The notes beneath the pieces were generated by a model. That model made no database searches and was not told the origin of the DNA. It saw only the letters and a program-made list of their open reading frames with translations. From Fredinandcohnia aciditolerans (GTDB lineage: Bacteria > Bacillota > Bacilli > Bacillales > Bacillaceae_L), in assembly GCA_003640645.1 (NCBI GenBank), contig QGHH01000015.1, positions 62,001-126,000 of the forward strand: a stretch of 64,000 nucleotides of DNA, given 5' to 3'. Shown here in pieces: positions 1 through 7,076 of this stretch; position 1 is the first letter of the stretch; each line of letters starts with the position of its first letter. The position numbers and the translations under genes were made by a program.

Positions 1-54
1 ATCATCAATATCTTTTAAAACCAGTTCTCTTAAGTACAATCGCTTCGTTTCCAT
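1..54 (-). CDS. GNAT-type N-acetyltransferase, N-terminal fragment (cut by window edge)
   Basis: The first 18 codons read METKRLYLRELVLKDIDD, the usual opening of RimJ/RimL-like acetyltransferases (x-T-x-R-L-x-L-R). The rest lies beyond position 1. The frame stays open upstream through a TTG to an ATG at 72, and AAGGG precedes those codons, so the true start could be up to 18 bases earlier. The family call rests only on this short motif. Confidence 0.6.
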   Translation of the reverse strand, partial: METKRLYLRELVLKDIDD

Positions 55-179
55 TATTTTCAATATGATCATCCCTTGTTTCTATCCATTTGCGTTTACC
101 ATTTATAATGAAGGTTACAATTTCATTCTTACAAACCGGCCGTTAGCTCGTAACCTATTATAAAAATTTCATCGGTATC

Positions 180-725
180 CTACTGGTTTTGGGCTTCCAT
201 GAGTTCAAATATCTTACGAGTTGTGTTGACATTTCTTACTGTTATTTGCTTGTAAATCTTTGTTCCAATGATCTTTGACATTCCACTTTTGTTTGCATTT
301 TTCTTTTCAATCGACCATAGAATCGCGCCGGGGACATATTTCACCGTGTCAATCGATGGTTTAATCACCAAATTCTCAAGGACAGTTTCATCATCAATTT
401 CATCCCATAAAAACATAACATCGCTTTTCATGTCTTTGTCATTTTTCCATGTGTCAGGGATTGCATGAATGATTCCTCTGACATCATTGATACTTCGAAC
501 TACTACCTTTATACGTAATCCAAAATCATCATGGATTGCTTCTTCCAAAATACGTGATAGATTTGTTTTAGATGGGTCATTAGTTGAAAAAATAATATTA
601 CCAGTATTGATGTAGGTTACTATATCCTTCATCCCTACTCGTTCGAAGGTTTGTTTAAGCAACTTCATATCAATTTTATTGTTTCCACCCACATTAATTC
701 CACGAAGAAGAGCGATATAAACCAT
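180..725 (-). CDS. DUF1697 family protein
   Basis: The protein opens MVYIALLRGINVGGNNKIDM, the hallmark of DUF1697 (function unknown, common as a single copy in Firmicutes), and continues with the expected TGNIIFST segment. An upstream in-frame TTG (794) and two ATGs (731, 725) exist. GGAAGG at 735-740 lies 9 nt before the ATG at 725, which fits best. The codons between 794 and 731 belong to the tail of a degraded hydrolase gene that happens to be in frame. Length of about 182 residues is normal for the family. Confidence 0.85.
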   Translation of the reverse strand: MVYIALLRGINVGGNNKIDMKLLKQTFERVGMKDIVTYINTGNIIFSTNDPSKTNLSRILEEAIHDDFGLRIKVVVRSINDVRGIIHAIPDTWKNDKDMKSDVMFLWDEIDDETVLENLVIKPSIDTVKYVPGAILWSIEKKNANKSGMSKIIGTKIYKQITVRNVNTTRKIFELMEAQNQ

Positions 726-757
726 AACCATCTTCCTTCCAACTTTTATATTCTTTA

Positions 758-914
758 CTATTTCTCTAGGCTTTTCCAAGTCTGAATGAGCCAATCTGCA
801 AACAGTCTCCTCTTCGAATTGCGGATAATGTGCAGATTTTTTAAAAACGATAAAATCCTTACTAGGAGCCTTAACATTATCAAAATATGCTTTTGCTGAA
901 TTCGTACTCCTTAA
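758..914 (-). pseudogene. alpha/beta hydrolase C-terminal remnant
   Basis: Reading the minus strand from 914 gives AYFDNVKAPSKDFIVFKKSA, then HYPQFEEE, then after a frame change FADWLIQTWKSLEK and a TAG at 758-760. This is the C-terminal part of a proline-iminopeptidase-like alpha/beta hydrolase, with the catalytic His in the SAHYPQFEE segment. The N-terminal two thirds are missing and the frame is shifted near 805. It is a relic, and it runs into the 5' end of the DUF1697 gene. Confidence 0.75.
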
Positions 915-1012
915 CTACTTTTGGACTTAATCCTTAAAAGTATAAAACTCGCATTCATAAGTCTTCTTGTTCCCCATTGGGATTTTAACCCTCCGTTTGT
1001 TCAATCAACCCA

Positions 1013-1363
1013 TTATTTCTCCCAAAGCTCAATCAATCTACCTTCAGGGTCTTTAATCCAAATAAACGCACCATAATCATTCGTCTCTTTTTCCTTTTCA
1101 AGAGGTACACCCATTTGATTAAGATGCTTAATCGCCTCGTCTATATTATCGACTTGGAAATTTAGCATTACTTGCTGTTCTACGGGAAAGTAAGCGTCAT
1201 CTTCAGTAAAAAAAGAAAAAATCGTTTCATTACCTGGTTCCGGTTTAATCATTGTCCCATTCCAACCTTCAAAATCTAAATTCAAGACCTCACTGTACCA
1301 CTTTTTGATTGCATCTACATTTTTAGTTTTCCAAAAGATTCCCCCGAAACCCTTTATCATCAT
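1013..1363 (-). CDS. VOC family protein (glyoxalase/bleomycin-resistance fold)
   Basis: A 116-residue protein with the paired beta-alpha-beta-beta-beta pattern of the vicinal oxygen chelate fold. It opens with GGIFWKTKNVDAIKKWYSEV and ends with IKDPEGRLIELWEK, the usual closing motif carrying the last metal-ligand Glu. The substrate cannot be told from sequence. Two ATGs start the frame after a GGAAGGGG site. It seems to be a single-gene unit. Confidence 0.85.
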   Translation of the reverse strand: MMIKGFGGIFWKTKNVDAIKKWYSEVLNLDFEGWNGTMIKPEPGNETIFSFFTEDDAYFPVEQQVMLNFQVDNIDEAIKHLNQMGVPLEKEKETNDYGAFIWIKDPEGRLIELWEK

Positions 1364-1637
1364 AATAAAATTGCCCCTTCCATAACCTGTTTCTATTATC
1401 AGTTAATTTCAACATAATGTTGAATTAATTCTTTTTGAATAATCCTACCACTTCCAATAGGCATAATAAAATCCCGTTAACAACAATGGATTAATGGGAA
1501 TTTAAACTTACAAATAGAGTCTTGCAGTCCAAATCTAAACAGGTTGTAGGCTGAAACCTAGGCTTCGGCTATGGGGTATAGACAAATTGGTTTTGCCTCT
1601 CCTGCTTGTGTGTACAAAGTGTGCAACAAAATTTTAG

Positions 1638-1735
1638 TTATCGGCCATAAATTAGAATTATTGGCCATAAATATTATTTATTAGCCGTATTTTTGGATTA
1701 TCAGCCATATTTTTGGATTATCGTCCATAAATCGA
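1638..1735. repeat. Five degenerate tandem copies of a ~20-bp unit in a 413-bp gene-free gap
   Basis: Between the VOC gene and the M20 gene (1364-1776) I see no gene. The right part holds five imperfect copies of TTATCGGCCATAAATTNGGA, starting near 1638, 1658, 1678, 1698 and 1718. The constant core is GCC(A/G)TA. Only the third and fourth copies are nearly identical to each other. I recall similar short intergenic repeats from other Bacillaceae, with no known function. Confidence 0.7.
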
Positions 1736-1776
1736 ATCGATGATATGTTTTTTAAGAATCATTCTTTCATTTCTGC

Positions 1777-2979
1777 CTAAACATTTTGGTTATACATTGC
1801 ATCTAAAACAGAGGAATCCTTTGGTAAACGGACCTTAACTAATTCTGCAAAATATTCGGCTCCAATCGATAGGATCTTATCATTAAAGTCATAGCGTGAA
1901 TTATGAAGTGGAATATTGCCGACTCCATCGGCATCATCACCATTCCCTATAAATACAAAACACCCAGGAATCTTTTCTAAAAATGCACCGAAGTCTTCAG
2001 AAACCATCCACGGTTGACAATTTCCATCCACATTCTTTTCATCAACTACATTTTTGGCTGCTTGTACCGCAATCTCAACACATTTTTCCCAGTTAACGGT
2101 TGGTGCGAATTCATGCGTATATTCAAATTGACACTCCGCTCCATTTAGTTTGCAAATTCCTTCACTGATCGTTCGCATTCGTTCCTCAAGTAACTTTTGA
2201 ACCTCTGGCGTATAACTTCTCGTATCCCCTTTAATCACAACATTTGTTGGAATCGCATTGCGAATTCCATCTGTGATGAATTCAGTACACGAAATGACCG
2301 CTGGAACATTTGGATTCATATTACGAGAAATAATGGTTTGCAAAGCAAGAACAATTTCAGATGCAATCACGATTGGATCTTTCCCCATATGAGGACTTGA
2401 TGCATGTGAGCCTTGACCTTTAATACGGATCACAAAGTTATCTTCGCTTGCCATTATTCCTCCAGCTCGAGTTGAGATGGAACCCGCTGGCATTCCTGGC
2501 ATATTGTGCATGCCATAAATCTCATCTACTGGAAAACGATCAAATAATCCATCCTTCATCATGGCAAAAGCTCCTTTACCCGTTTCTTCTGCGGGTTGAA
2601 AAATAAATCGAACGGTCCCATTGAAATTTTTTCGCTCCTTTAATAGCTTGGCAGCCCCCAATACTGTTGCCATATGTCCATCATGACCACACGCATGCAT
2701 TTTGCCTGGATTTTTAGAGGAGTATGGATGTTGTCCTACCTCTGTTAGATTAATCGCATCTATATCTGATCGAATCCCAATGATTCCTTTCCCATCACCA
2801 ACAGTGAGATTAGCAACGATCCCAGTACCCCCGATATTTCTGTGAACCTCTAATCCCATTTCTGTTAGGACTTTAGCAAGAAAATCAGACGTGTTTTTTT
2901 CTTCAAAAGCACTTTCAGGATGAGAATGAAGATAGTGCCTCCACTCAATAAGCTGTTTTTCAAAATCTTCGCTTTTCAA
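1777..2979 (-). CDS. M20 family amidohydrolase (metal-dependent aminoacylase/hippurate hydrolase type)
   Basis: A 400-residue M20D peptidase-family enzyme that would hydrolyse an N-acyl or N-carbamoyl amino acid. Visible motifs are WRHYLHSHPE near the N terminus, GIRSDIDAI (about residue 67), the metal-binding HACGHDGHMA (about 94) and PAEETGKGA (about 130). A TTG start follows AGGAGTG. It lies 27 bases downstream of diaminopropionate ammonia-lyase on the same strand, so the two are probably cotranscribed. This suggests a role in opening a modified amino acid before or after the lyase step. Confidence 0.85.
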   Translation of the reverse strand: MKSEDFEKQLIEWRHYLHSHPESAFEEKNTSDFLAKVLTEMGLEVHRNIGGTGIVANLTVGDGKGIIGIRSDIDAINLTEVGQHPYSSKNPGKMHACGHDGHMATVLGAAKLLKERKNFNGTVRFIFQPAEETGKGAFAMMKDGLFDRFPVDEIYGMHNMPGMPAGSISTRAGGIMASEDNFVIRIKGQGSHASSPHMGKDPIVIASEIVLALQTIISRNMNPNVPAVISCTEFITDGIRNAIPTNVVIKGDTRSYTPEVQKLLEERMRTISEGICKLNGAECQFEYTHEFAPTVNWEKCVEIAVQAAKNVVDEKNVDGNCQPWMVSEDFGAFLEKIPGCFVFIGNGDDADGVGNIPLHNSRYDFNDKILSIGAEYFAELVKVRLPKDSSVLDAMYNQNV

Positions 2980-3006
2980 CGTAACCGCACTCCTTTACAA
3001 AAATAA

Positions 3007-4248
3007 TTAGAAAGATGGATATGCCCCATCCCATACTACTTTTCGATAATGATCGGGATCCGTGTCACCTTCCGTACTGATAATTAAAATTTTTGAATCT
3101 TGATCAAGATTCAATGCATTTTTCATATCAATGAGCCTACTATTTTGAACTACGAAACTAACGAATCCTATACCCACTGCTGCACCGGATTCACCCGATA
3201 CAATACGAGGGTCATTACCTAGTGGGTTTGCAAGAATTCGCATTCCTCGTGATGCGGCATAGTCTGGGCAAGAAACAAACACTTCTGCATAATCTTTTAA
3301 AATACCCCAAGACGTTTTACTTGGTTCCCCACATGCTAAACCCGCCATAATCGTGTCCAATGCACCTGTTACGGCATGAGGCTTCCCGTCGCCCACTCTC
3401 ATCGATTGGTATAAACAATCCGCTTTATCTGGTTCCAGGATAACTGTCATAGGGCGCTCATCTCCAAATTTCCCTACGAGATATCCGAGCATGCTACCTG
3501 CAAAAGAACCGACACCAGCTTGTAAAAATACATGTGTTGGTCGTTCATTATAAGCATCAGCAATTTGCTCCATTGCTTCATCTATGATTGTTAAATAGCC
3601 TTCCATAATCCACGTAGGAATTTCTTCATATCCATCCCAGGCCGTATCCTGTACCAAGACCCAGCCATTTTCTTTAGCCTGTTGGCTTGCCAACCTAACC
3701 GTATCATCATAGTTTAAGTCTGTGATTGAAACTTCTGCGCCTTCTTTGCAAATATTAGTGAGCCTGATTTCCGAAGAGCCTTTTGGCAAATATACAACAG
3801 ATTTTTGACCTAACTGGTTTGCAGCCCATGCAATTCCTCTTCCATGATTTCCATCTGTTGCTGTTACAAAAGTAATATCACCCAATTTTTCTTTTACTTC
3901 TTTACTTCTTAATTGTTCAAAAGATAGCTCTGAGATATCTACGTTTAATCTTTCTGCTAGATAGTTACCAACCGCATAGGAACCACCTAATACTTTAAAA
4001 GCATTCAGTCCAAATCGGTAAGATTCATCTTTTACCCAAATATGACGTAATCCAAATTGTTGAGATAACTCATCTAAGTTGTGAAGCGGTGTTACTTGAT
4101 ATTCTGGAAAGCTCTTATGAAAATGTCGTACCTTTTCAACAACTTCCCGATTCATAAATGCTGCAGATGTTTTCTCTGAGTCTGTTTTTCTTGTATTTTC
4201 ATTTACTAAGTATTGAATCTCGGATTTACTATCTGTTACATTAGTCAT
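3007..4248 (-). CDS. dpaL: diaminopropionate ammonia-lyase
   Basis: A PLP enzyme of fold type II that splits 2,3-diaminopropionate into pyruvate and ammonia (YgeX/DpaL family). The Schiff-base lysine is K85 in GLNAFKVLGGSYA, and the Gly-rich SGESGAAVG near residue 353 fits the family. At 413 residues it is slightly longer than E. coli YgeX (about 398). The ATG overlaps the stop of the degraded carbamoylase gene upstream (ATGA), a sign of former translational coupling. E. coli also keeps ygeX beside the M20 gene ygeY, so the arrangement fits a purine or unusual amino-acid catabolic unit. Confidence 0.9.
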   Translation of the reverse strand: MTNVTDSKSEIQYLVNENTRKTDSEKTSAAFMNREVVEKVRHFHKSFPEYQVTPLHNLDELSQQFGLRHIWVKDESYRFGLNAFKVLGGSYAVGNYLAERLNVDISELSFEQLRSKEVKEKLGDITFVTATDGNHGRGIAWAANQLGQKSVVYLPKGSSEIRLTNICKEGAEVSITDLNYDDTVRLASQQAKENGWVLVQDTAWDGYEEIPTWIMEGYLTIIDEAMEQIADAYNERPTHVFLQAGVGSFAGSMLGYLVGKFGDERPMTVILEPDKADCLYQSMRVGDGKPHAVTGALDTIMAGLACGEPSKTSWGILKDYAEVFVSCPDYAASRGMRILANPLGNDPRIVSGESGAAVGIGFVSFVVQNSRLIDMKNALNLDQDSKILIISTEGDTDPDHYRKVVWDGAYPSF

Positions 4249-4646
4249 TTTAAATCTCCTTTCAACGTTCTATCTGCTAGTTTACTAACTACATCAAGTA
4301 ATACATTGGCTCCCGCTGCCAAGTCTGTATCTTGTGTAAACTCCTATGGATTGTGACTAATCCCATCGATACTTGGTACGAAAGTCATTGCAGTAGGGCA
4401 CACACTGGCCATCATTTGAGCATCAGGTCCCGCTCCAGATGTCATTCGTTTTGATTGGAGTCCACGACTTTTCGCAGCTTTTTCTATGAGTGTAACGATT
4501 GTCTCATCGAAAGTTACTGGCTGAAAACGTACTAGTCGTTCAGTTGTAATAAAAACTCCTTCAGATGCTGCTTGCTCTTCCAATCTCTCCTCGTTTGGAT
4601 CACGCAAATCAACAGTGAATGTCGCAAGAGATGGAATGATGTCCAC
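4245..4646 (-). pseudogene. Zn-dependent hydantoinase/carbamoylase (M20 family), broken C-terminal remnant
   Basis: The frame reads IPSLATFTVDLRDPNEERLE, later GAGPDAQMMASVCPTAM, then VPSIDGISHNP, an in-frame TAG, and EFTQDTDLAAGANVLLDVV up to a TGA that overlaps the dpaL start. Active N-carbamoylases carry GAGHDAQ and SHNPxEFT. Here the conserved His is Pro and a sense codon after SHNP has become TAG. The N-terminal 300 or so residues are missing, and the TIM-barrel gene ends 5 bases before the fragment begins. It is not functional. Confidence 0.85.
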
Positions 4647-4651
4647 TTAGG

Positions 4652-5482
4652 TTAACTTCGAATTATTTCCTTCACCCAGCTAATTCCCTCATTAACAAAT
4701 GCTTCTGTTGGATTTGAATGAGGTGTATGTTCAAATATAAAATACACACCTGAGCTTTTTGACAGCTTATAAATTAAATCTCTTACCTTAAAATGTGTAT
4801 TGTCTATTTCATCAGATGGATGAACTGGTACCCATATGTATTTATGATTATGAAACTCTACATTATGTAAATGAACGACCTTTATCTGCTTCTTCCACTT
4901 CCCTATATAATCTAACACCTTATCACCAGTGGCTAATAAATAATCCCCAATATCTATGCAAAGTTTGATTCCATACTTGTCCCAAACCTCAATTGGAAAA
5001 TGATCAAGAGCTTTTATCCCAAACGCAGACCGTTTAAAACCTAGTTTTGGTTCGCATACGATCGTTATAGAATACTTTTCCTGCAGGATATGTAATCTTT
5101 TTAATCCATTTTCAATAATCTCGGTCGTATTTATGTCTTTTTCTTCTTGAAAATAAGGAAAGTGAACTAATATATATTCAGCCCCTAATTGGGACATATA
5201 TTTAACTTCGGATTCAAACTGTTCCCAGGCCTTTTCCGGTTCATATTGTACTTTTTCCAGCAAATCATATTTACTTTGATTTCTATACAAAGGAGAATGA
5301 AGCCCAAATGTAACATTATTCTTATGTAAAAGTTCTAAGAAATGTTGTAAAGACGCTTCGCTCGGAAACTCACCAATTTCAATATGACTAATATTCTTAT
5401 TCGTAAATAATTGAGGGAATTTATCCGTTTCTGTCATAATGACACTTCCTGAAAGTCCTATACAGCTATTCATTTTTTTCAC
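4652..5482 (-). CDS. sugar phosphate isomerase/epimerase-like TIM-barrel protein
   Basis: A 276-residue protein with the xylose-isomerase/endonuclease-IV TIM-barrel pattern: HIEIGEF, FGLHSPLYR, YILVHFPYF, ITIVCEPK, KLCIDIGDYLL, VVHLHNV and YFIFEHTP fall at the expected strand ends with Glu, His and Asp metal-ligand candidates. The substrate is unknown. A GTG start is fixed by GGAGGAGG seven bases upstream. It sits directly against the carbamoylase stump and probably came in when that gene was lost. Confidence 0.75.
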   Translation of the reverse strand: MKKMNSCIGLSGSVIMTETDKFPQLFTNKNISHIEIGEFPSEASLQHFLELLHKNNVTFGLHSPLYRNQSKYDLLEKVQYEPEKAWEQFESEVKYMSQLGAEYILVHFPYFQEEKDINTTEIIENGLKRLHILQEKYSITIVCEPKLGFKRSAFGIKALDHFPIEVWDKYGIKLCIDIGDYLLATGDKVLDYIGKWKKQIKVVHLHNVEFHNHKYIWVPVHPSDEIDNTHFKVRDLIYKLSKSSGVYFIFEHTPHSNPTEAFVNEGISWVKEIIRS

Positions 5483-5509
5483 TATTCCCTCCTCCAGTAG
5501 TTAAGCTAT

Positions 5510-6025
5510 TTAGTACTGATTTATTTTCTTTTGATATTTACTATGTCCATCGGTAATACCAATTAGTTCAAAACCATTGTTCTTGTAAAAGTAATTAAGT
5601 TTACTATTTTCTGCTACACAATCTAACTTAAGGTATTTTTTATCATTTACATTGTCTTTTATCCAAGTCAATATACTTTTACCTACACCTTTCTTCATAT
5701 ATTCTGGAATAACTGCAATTCTATGTAGATAAAGAGATTCTGAAGAATGATCACTTCCCCAAATATGCCTATCCCATTCACTTTGTTTAGCTAATAATGT
5801 GAAGGTAGCCACTATTTCCTTATCTTTCAATACAATGTATGTTTCTTGATTATGAATACTTTGTTTAATCTCTTCATCATCACCACCATCTAATAGATAC
5901 CTCCATTGGTTTATTTCATTATCTTTCAGCCACTGAGCTATCCGCTTTAGCATTTTAATAATTTCACTACTATCGTCGTTTGTAGCTATTTTTATCGTAA
6001 AACCATCAACGTTTTCCAATCTCAT
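5510..6025 (-). CDS. GNAT family N-acetyltransferase
   Basis: The acetyl-CoA-binding motif A reads LHRIAVIPEYMKKGVGKSIL and is followed by LDCVAENSKLNYFYKNNGF, the usual GNAT motif B. The N terminus resembles the YkkB/RimI-like group that starts by counting substrate-side residues (AQWLKDNEINQW). GGAGGTAACA supports the ATG at 6025; the upstream in-frame start at 6037 lies inside that site. The gene is 27 bases upstream of the TIM-barrel gene, so they may be cotranscribed. Substrate unknown. Confidence 0.85.
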   Translation of the reverse strand: MRLENVDGFTIKIATNDDSSEIIKMLKRIAQWLKDNEINQWRYLLDGGDDEEIKQSIHNQETYIVLKDKEIVATFTLLAKQSEWDRHIWGSDHSSESLYLHRIAVIPEYMKKGVGKSILTWIKDNVNDKKYLKLDCVAENSKLNYFYKNNGFELIGITDGHSKYQKKINQY

Positions 6026-6094
6026 TGTTACCTCCATATAAATTTCTTTTTTAATCTATACCTTAAAAAATTGTTAGATGCTTGATTTGTATTT

Positions 6095-6541
6095 TTAAGC
6101 GTTGATTGGTAAATAAATCTGAACTTCTTCTTCACCTTCACCCATAGGGTGATAAGTCTCGATTATATAAGAATGAATGTCTCTTTGATAACCTTGTTCT
6201 GCTGCCCATTTCGATAAATTCAAATGCAGTTCTCCCAATTTTGAGCTATTACCCCGTGTTGTTATGTACCGATTATTTGTCTCAATATATTCCATGCCTG
6301 TTGGTATTTCATCTGATTTCTCACTTACAATTAATCCTACATAATAATGGCCAATCCTATGATTCTCATCCTTTTTAGGCTCAAATAAAGCAATTTCTGT
6401 CTCCGTTAGATATTGAATTTCGTTTGAGCGATTTAATAGTTTTTTTGCAAGTAAAGGTACTTCATTACCAAAGTTAATAAACTCCCCACAACCTTTTAAT
6501 CCAACAAGCTTAAATTTCTTCCTAACCATCATAAACGACAT
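6095..6541 (-). CDS. GyrI-like / AraC effector-binding domain protein
   Basis: A stand-alone SHS2-type small-molecule-binding domain of 148 residues, as in GyrI, SbmC and the C-terminal halves of BmrR and Rob. It shows FKLVGLKGCGEFIN at the start, the central GHYYVGLIVSEKSDEIPTGM stretch and the closing EVQIYLPI. There is no DNA-binding domain. Family members bind hydrophobic drugs or toxins or act as hydrolases; which applies here cannot be told. It precedes the GNAT on the same strand with a 57-base gap. Confidence 0.75.
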   Translation of the reverse strand: MSFMMVRKKFKLVGLKGCGEFINFGNEVPLLAKKLLNRSNEIQYLTETEIALFEPKKDENHRIGHYYVGLIVSEKSDEIPTGMEYIETNNRYITTRGNSSKLGELHLNLSKWAAEQGYQRDIHSYIIETYHPMGEGEEEVQIYLPINA

Positions 6542-6596
6542 TGTAATCTCTCCTATCCCTAGTCAAATTCCAGATTATCCTAATTTTACATATTCA

Positions 6597-6629
6597 ATAA
6601 AAACTTCTTACTTCCTGCATTGAAGTAAG
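6597..6629 (-). terminator. Intrinsic terminator candidate
   Basis: CTTACTTC and GAAGTAAG pair perfectly around a 7-nt loop (6607-6629). On the minus strand they are followed by AAGTTTTTATT. This would end transcripts entering from the 53-bp repeat side before the GyrI-like gene. Confidence 0.6.
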
Positions 6630-6656
6630 GAGTTTATACTGATTTAAATCACTTGT

Positions 6657-6935
6657 CTGATTCTTAGGAGGTTGGGGATATTGCACGCGCTCTGGAATAG
6701 CACCATTTTCCTGATATTAGGAGGTTGATGGTGCTCCAGACGATTTGGAATAACACCACTTTCCTGATATTAGGAGATTGATGGTACTCCAGACACTTTG
6801 GAATAACAACGCTTTCCGGATATTAGGAGATTGATGGTACTCCAAACGTTTTGGAATAACACCATTTTCCTGATATTAGGAGGATGAGGGTACTCAAACG
6901 CTTTGGAATAACAACACTTTCCTGTTTTCAGCAGC
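6657..6935. repeat. 53-bp tandem repeat, about five copies, each with two inverted repeats
   Basis: Copies start near 6657, 6710, 6763, 6816, 6869 and (decayed) 6921, with an exact 53-bp period in the middle. Each copy opens with CCTGATATTAGGAG, in which TCCT and AGGA face each other. It continues through GGTG-CTCCAGACGATTTGGA-ATAACACC, in which GGTG/CACC and CCA/TGG can pair. A transcript would form alternating small hairpins. It fills most of the 535-bp gap downstream of the GH3 gene. Interruptions are single-base, unlike a CRISPR array: there are no unique spacers. Confidence 0.85.
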
Positions 6936-7076
6936 TTCCAAGCTACTCCTCGTACTTTATAAGTTCAACACTAACCAGTAACTATGCTTCTCACGTTTTC
7001 TTTGTAACCATCACCCTAATCCACTCAACAAAAAAATCACAGGCTTCCATCTCACCTGTGATTTTCAATATAAATA

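Noticed and set aside
1490-1640. Riboswitch before the M20/dpaL unit
   Set aside because: Some GC-rich hairpin potential, but it is downstream of those genes and matches no riboswitch core that I know.
6657-6935. CRISPR array
   Set aside because: The 53-bp units are adjacent with no unique spacers and there are no cas genes.
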